DNA of 18,114 nucleotides from Symbiodinium natans (lineage: Eukaryota > Sar > Dinophyceae > Suessiales > Symbiodiniaceae), in the NCBI GenBank assembly GCA_905221605.1, contig CAJNDS010002758.1, positions 64,001 to 82,114 on the forward strand, written 5' to 3'. Positions within the stretch are counted from its first letter, which is position 1. Every line of letters begins with the position of its first letter. This document shows, one piece after another, positions 14,536 through 18,114 of the stretch. Under the pieces are notes generated by a model. It searched no databases, was not told the DNA's origin, and was given only the letters and a program-made list of their open reading frames with translations. A program made the translations under genes and the position numbers.

Positions 14536-14622
14536 GCCCTAAACCCAGTAAGGGAAACACCCTAAGCCCCAAACCCTACACCCCAAACCCTAAACCCTCA
14601 AACCCTAAACCCCCCCAACCCA
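14536..14622 (-). repeat. Degenerate CCCTAAA block
   Basis: CCCTAAA, CCCCAAA and CCCTACA words interrupted by CAGTA(A/C)GG. The sequence CCCAGTAAGGGAAA at about 14546 recurs as CCCAGTACGGTACGGGAAA at about 14619. Confidence 0.8.
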
Positions 14623-14763
14623 GTACGGTACGGGAAATAGTAAAAAGGAGGAAATAGTGAAAAAGGAAAGAGGCCGGCATGAGCCTCTTCTTCTGAAGAC
14701 GGCTCCACAAGGTTCCACTTCCGAACACTGGGACCGCTTAAAGCAGCCCATAAAGGTACGTGA

Positions 14764-14997
14764 AGGTTTAGGGTTTAGGGCTTAGGGCTTAGGGCTTAGG
14801 GTTTAGGGTTTAGGGTTTGGGGTTTGGGGTTTGGGGTTTGGGGTTTAGGGTTTAGGGTTTAGGGTTTAGGGTTTCGGGTCTGGGGTCTGGGGTTTGGGGT
14901 TTGGGGTTTGGGGTTTGGGGTTTGGGGTTTGGGGTTTGGGGTTTGGGGTTTGGGGTTTGGGGTTTGGGGTTTGGGGTTTGGGTTTAGGGCTGGAGGG
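14764..14997 (+). repeat. TTTAGGG to TTTGGGG block
   Basis: TTTAGGG / CTTAGGG words, then four TTTGGGG, four TTTAGGG, one TTTCGGG, two TCTGGGG and twelve perfect TTTGGGG at 14893-14976. Each subtype is a homogeneous run, a sign of local expansion. G4-forming potential is high. Confidence 0.95.
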
Positions 14998-15253
14998 CTT
15001 GTTTAGGGCGGAGGACGGTGGCGTGTTTCGGATCTAGGGTTTGGGGCCATGACAGCTAGCGGCCGTGAGTCAACTGACACCAAAAGAAGGTAATCCCCTC
15101 CCCCGAATAGTAAATCCCCGCCCTATGGGGGGGTATTTAATATTTAGGGGGTTGGGGGGGAGGGGGGTTGATATTAGGTGGAGGGGAGTAATAACCAGGT
15201 CAAGGACCGTAAAACCCGAAACTCTGCAACGCTGGACCTCCCCAAACAATACG

Positions 15254-15278
15254 GCCCTAAACCCTAAACCCTAAACCA
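15254..15278 (-). repeat. Short CCCTAAA block
   Basis: Three CCCTAAA heptamers at the end of an open frame (15065-15274). The frame is therefore partly repeat and is not called as a gene. Confidence 0.88.
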
Positions 15279-15420
15279 GGAAAGCCTAAACTGCCTCAAA
15301 ACCCTGGACCTCCAAGTACAGCACGTGACTCCCACGACTTTCAAAACTGTGCCTGAAGAGCGCCACATTCATGGCCGACAGGCCGGAGCAGTCTCAGGCT
15401 TGGGCCATTCTCTGATCTGT

Positions 15421-15565
15421 GTTTAGAGTTTAGGGTTTAGGGTTTTGGGTTTAGAGTTTAGAGTTTAGGGTTTAGGGTTTAGGGTTTAGGGTTTGGGGTT
15501 TAGGGTTTAGGGTTTAGGGTTTCGGGTTTAGGTTTTAGGGTTTAGGGTTTTTTGGTTTAGGGTTC
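15421..15565 (+). repeat. Telomere-like TTTAGGG block
   Basis: About 20 words with TTTAGAG, TTTTGGG, TTTGGGG and TTTCGGG variants and a T-run at 15549-15555. Confidence 0.9.
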
Positions 15566-16094
15566 CCCCTGCAAGCGTGGAGAAGCTCCGGTGAGGAGGC
15601 ATTAAAGCTGTTCAAAGGAGAGGATCCAGGAAGGAAGGCTCCTTCTGAGGTTTTGACACGGCGGTCCGGTTACCGAAACAACCTCAAGAAACAAGAAGGA
15701 AGGTCTCTTCGGGGGGCCGGGGGGGGGAGGGGAGAATTACACAAGATTCGGTTGCAAAAGTTACCTTCAGAATGCTCGCAACCCGCTGGGCTCCAAAAGA
15801 AATATGAACTGAACAGCAATACGTTTAGGGGTTTGGGTGTTTAGGATCTATGTTTCTGTTTCAGAGGTTGAGGGCTTAGGGCTTGTTTAGGGGTCTCGAA
15901 TTGGGTTTTCGAATTGGCTTAGGGCTCAATGCACTCGAACTCCTGTATAACCAGACATTAAAACTACCCAAAGCGCCTCTGCCTAAACCCTAAGCCTCAA
16001 AGCCTAAACATAATATGACAATTCCGATGTGCGTAGAGGCTAATGACTCTGAGACTCTCGCACACAAATGTGATCTTGTGAATGCTCTCTAGGA
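15566..16094. other. Spacer without a recognisable gene
   Basis: The longest stretch in the right half with few telomere-like words. Scattered GTTTAGGGGT, GGCTTAGGGC and CCTAAACCCTAAGC remnants show the family is still present. A 63-codon frame at 15653-15844 has no recognisable domain. Confidence 0.4.
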
Positions 16095-16095
16095 T

Positions 16096-16135
16096 TTAGA
16101 GCTTATGTTTAGGGTTTAGGGTTTAGGGTTTAGGG
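16096..16135 (+). repeat. Short TTTAGGG block
   Basis: Four to five heptamers ending in TTTAGGGG. Confidence 0.88.
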
Positions 16136-16468
16136 GTATGACAGTTCAGATAGACACCAAACTTCCGAACACCCACCAATACCTTACTCTAAAAACCCGT
16201 CTGATCCCTGTTGTGCTTGGAGGTCCATGGCCCAATTCTAACTGCACTTATAGCCCTGGGGTACTTAAGGGGTTTATAAGTGGGTTATAACAACACCTAA
16301 ATTTGGGTTCCTAAGTACCCTGAACCCTCCATGTAGACATCAGCTGATGTACACTCACCGCCCTAGGGAGCCTCCCCCCACAAAGCTCACACTGCCGAGA
16401 TCGTCCTTTGCCACTAGTGTCATCCTGGGCCAGGGCAGGCGGATGGGCCTTTGGGGTATTTGCAAATC
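16136..16468. other. Spacer with a small inverted repeat
   Basis: Unique sequence. GGGTACTTAAGG (16259-16270) pairs with CCTAAGTACCC (16310-16320) apart from one bulge, enclosing a 39-nt loop. No gene or RNA is recognised. Confidence 0.45.
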
Positions 16469-16513
16469 TAAACCCTAAACCCTAAACCCGAAACCCTAAA
16501 CCCTAAACCCTAG
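16469..16513 (-). repeat. Telomere-like CCCTAAA block
   Basis: Six heptamers with one CCCGAAA. Confidence 0.9.
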
Positions 16514-16734
16514 TATAGGGGTCGGGGTATTTACTACTAGCATCCCCTTATGGTCCCTAAATATACCGCAAAAAACCCCGCAAAACCCACCGTAGTCCAA
16601 TTATCAAGGCCCCTGTATTCGATTGCCGTGAAGAGCCCTGGTTCTTGCCCGCACTGCGCGAATGACCTTCAGATGCGCTCCGCATCCAGGGGGAGAAGAA
16701 GAGCAGGAAAGCTCGGAAGCAGCGCAAGATGGAG
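16514..16734. other. Spacer without a recognisable gene
   Basis: Unique sequence with GCATCCCCTTATGGTCCCTA at about 16542, faintly like the 11203 / 13508 family. A 66-codon frame (16550-16750) runs into the next telomere-like block and shows no domain. Confidence 0.4.
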
Positions 16735-16834
16735 AGGGTTTAGGGTTTAGGGTTTAGGGTTTAGGGTTTAGGGTTTAGGGTTTAGGGTTTAGGGTTTAGG
16801 ATTTAGGGTTTAGGGCTTAGGGTTTAGGGTTTGG
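16735..16834 (+). repeat. Telomere-like TTTAGGG block
   Basis: Eight perfect TTTAGGG copies at 16739-16794, then TTTAGGA, TTTAGGG, CTTAGGG and a TTTGG end. Confidence 0.94.
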
Positions 16835-17156
16835 CCCACTTGATGAGGCGTGGGTTTTGGGGGTAGGCCATACTGTAACATACCTGCGGGGATAGTACTG
16901 GTCTTCATTGGCGCCCCTATCTTTCCAAGCAGGCGACGACATGGAGAGTAGCGCACAGTTGCGAACGCACAGGCTCAGAGGGATTCGTAGAAAGCCGGAA
17001 AGGGTCACGTCTCATAAGCCAGGAGCGAGTTCGAGAGCCTCATTCGAACTGCCAGTGGCGGGAGCAGCCACAGCAGCATCACTGCGCTGTCCATCAGCTA
17101 GAAAAAGGGAGAACCTTTAGAACAACCCCATGGGTGTTAAAAAGATGCAAGGGCAG
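16835..17156. other. Spacer without a recognisable gene
   Basis: Non-repetitive, balanced composition. A 70-codon plus frame (16908-17120) and a 63-codon minus frame overlap. I recognise neither, and there is no supporting signal. Confidence 0.4.
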
Positions 17157-17183
17157 ACCCTAAAGCCTAAACCCTAAACCCAA
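17157..17183 (-). repeat. Last short CCCTAAA block
   Basis: About three CCCTAAA words. No telomere-like block follows in the remaining 930 bp. Confidence 0.85.
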
Positions 17184-17339
17184 AAAGCCCCAAATCAAAC
17201 AAGCAAAAAGACCAAACGGCGGCCGGATCAAGAAACGGAGGCCTCATTCTCCACACTCCTCGCGGCAAAAGGCTTCCTCAGCACTCTCGGGGAGGAAGAG
17301 ATGGGATTCTTTGCCGTGGCATATGGCTCTAAATAGGGG

Positions 17340-17595
17340 TATGTCGCGGTGTCCCGCCACCCGCCTGTGTTACATACGTATGTCGCGCCCACTTGTTTCA
17401 TACGTATGTCGCGGGGTTTGTCGCGGCTGTTGCGCGCTGTCTTGAAAAAGAGATACGAAACCCATGCAGTTCCAAGAAGGGGCTTGTCGCAAAGGCTTGT
17501 CGCGGAGGCTTGTCGCGGAGGTTTGTCGCGGAGGTTTGTCGCGGACTGCTTGTCGCAAGCAGAACGGCTTTGTTACAAACCCTATGTCGCGGAAA
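17340..17595 (+). repeat. TGTCGCGG word cluster with a 13-bp tandem core
   Basis: TGTCGCG or TGTCGCA occurs about eleven times. The core at 17482-17559 is six 13-bp units of G(C/T)TTGTCGC(GG/AA)AG. Outlying copies lie near 17342, 17381, 17408, 17419 and 17584. Two of the left copies sit in a longer shared word, CATACGTATGTCGCG (17372 and 17399), whose core is the palindrome CATACGTATG. Open frames of 76-118 codons across this are products of the repeat. Confidence 0.88.
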
Positions 17596-17878
17596 GACGC
17601 CCGGGATCCAGTTACATACCTAGACTTTTGAGCCGCACCCATATGTCCTCTTGTCAACCTGATGTTTGGGGTCGCCTGCTGCGATATGTTCCTTGTACCT
17701 TGTAGGTTTCAATTACTAGTAACATTCCCTCAGGGCCCCTTTGTAAAATTGCACAGTAGCAGCCCCCCAAAACCCTATTCTAACTATGTGTTTAAGGCAT
17801 CTTGCCCAGGCTGGGCGACTCACGGGCAACGGTCGAACAAGAGTCGGGGTTGAGCACCCACCTTAAACGTCGGGGTAG
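17596..17878. other. Spacer without a recognisable gene
   Basis: Unique sequence with no telomere-like words. Short overlapping frames only; nothing is recognised. Confidence 0.4.
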
Positions 17879-17967
17879 GGGATCAAAAAAAATTATTTGG
17901 GATCAAGAAATAATTTATTTCTAGGCGGATCAAAAAAAAACTTATTTGGGATCAAAAAATTTACTGA
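17879..17967 (+). repeat. GGATCAAAAA short repeat
   Basis: GGATCAA(A/G) words start at 17880, 17900, 17927 and 17950. They make two copies of a unit of about 47-50 bp, GGATCAAAAAAAA.TTATTTGG. The palindrome AGAAATAATTTATTTCT lies between them. Confidence 0.7.
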
Positions 17968-18114
17968 AGGCTTCGAAGGCTTCTTGCACGCTGTAAACGC
18001 TCAGAAATGCAGCATTTCTGGCTGTTAGCAAGCTCTAAATACCTCAAAACAACACTTTCTAGAGAGGCTGCAGATATTGTATATAGCAGCAGTTCTGCGC
18101 TTTCAGAGGCTGGA
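17968..18114. other. Right-edge sequence with a small perfect palindrome
   Basis: AGAAATGC at 18003-18010 and GCATTTCT at 18012-18019 are a perfect 8-bp inverted pair around one base. A direct repeat GAAGGCTTC occurs twice at about 17966-17983. No gene is seen up to the window edge. Confidence 0.5.

Noticed and set aside
17349-17705. 118-codon frame and overlapping 95- and 76-codon frames
   Set aside because: All cross the TGTCGCGG 13-bp repeat on both strands. The peptides are Arg/Leu repeats generated by it.

Overview
This window reads as nuclear DNA of a eukaryote, and it is almost entirely repeat DNA. I can support no protein-coding gene, rRNA or tRNA. The right 10 kb is studded with TTTAGGG / CCCTAAA heptamers, the telomere repeat of plants, many algae, dinoflagellates, chromerids and coccidian apicomplexans. 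Dozens of short interstitial telomere-like blocks in both orientations, mixed with trinucleotide runs (TCC, TAC, GAC, CAG, CAC), most resemble the repeat-rich chromosome segments known from Eimeria-type coccidia. That assignment is an inference; a chromerid, dinoflagellate or alga remains possible. No open array runs off the right edge, so the chromosome end itself is not in view.

Layout. (1) 1-238: an 88-bp repeat built around ATTTGGCCAAAT. (2) 239-690: a 103-bp tandem array in which each unit is two inverted 27-bp arms. (3) 691-790: AT-rich linker. (4) 791-1762: three blocks of a 31-bp GC-rich tandem repeat, separated by AT-rich nonamer linkers. (5) 1763-5555: a satellite based on the 9-bp word CTATTAAAA and its complement, flipping orientation every 50-150 bp and punctuated by a conserved GGCCTGGAGATTCC core. 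At 3811-4363 it is interrupted by the family of region 1, arranged as an inverted repeat with 130-bp arms. (6) 5577-7528: a distinct 1.95-kb segment bounded by about 46-bp terminal inverted repeats, C(AT)9-GNTA-C12-AGYGACCTACC, and flanked by a possible AGGTT target duplication. It carries a giant A/C-rich hairpin and two families of internal repeats. I read it as a non-autonomous DNA element, and it sits exactly at the border between the AT satellite and the telomere-like zone. (7) 7526-17183: telomere-like blocks, 25-340 bp each, separated by 100-500 bp of mostly unique DNA. Blocks differ in their word (TTTAGGG, TTTTAGGG, TTTAGGGG, TTTGGGG, GGGTTTATA), and a few spacers are duplicated several kb apart. 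(8) 17340-17600: a cluster of TGTCGCGG words with a 13-bp tandem core. (9) 17880-18114: a short GGATCAAAAA repeat and a small palindrome.

No genes act together here. The many short open frames come from repeat periods divisible by three or from low-complexity tracts. The candidate undescribed features are the TIR-bounded element and the alternately inverted palindromic arrays whose arms have changed in step with each other.
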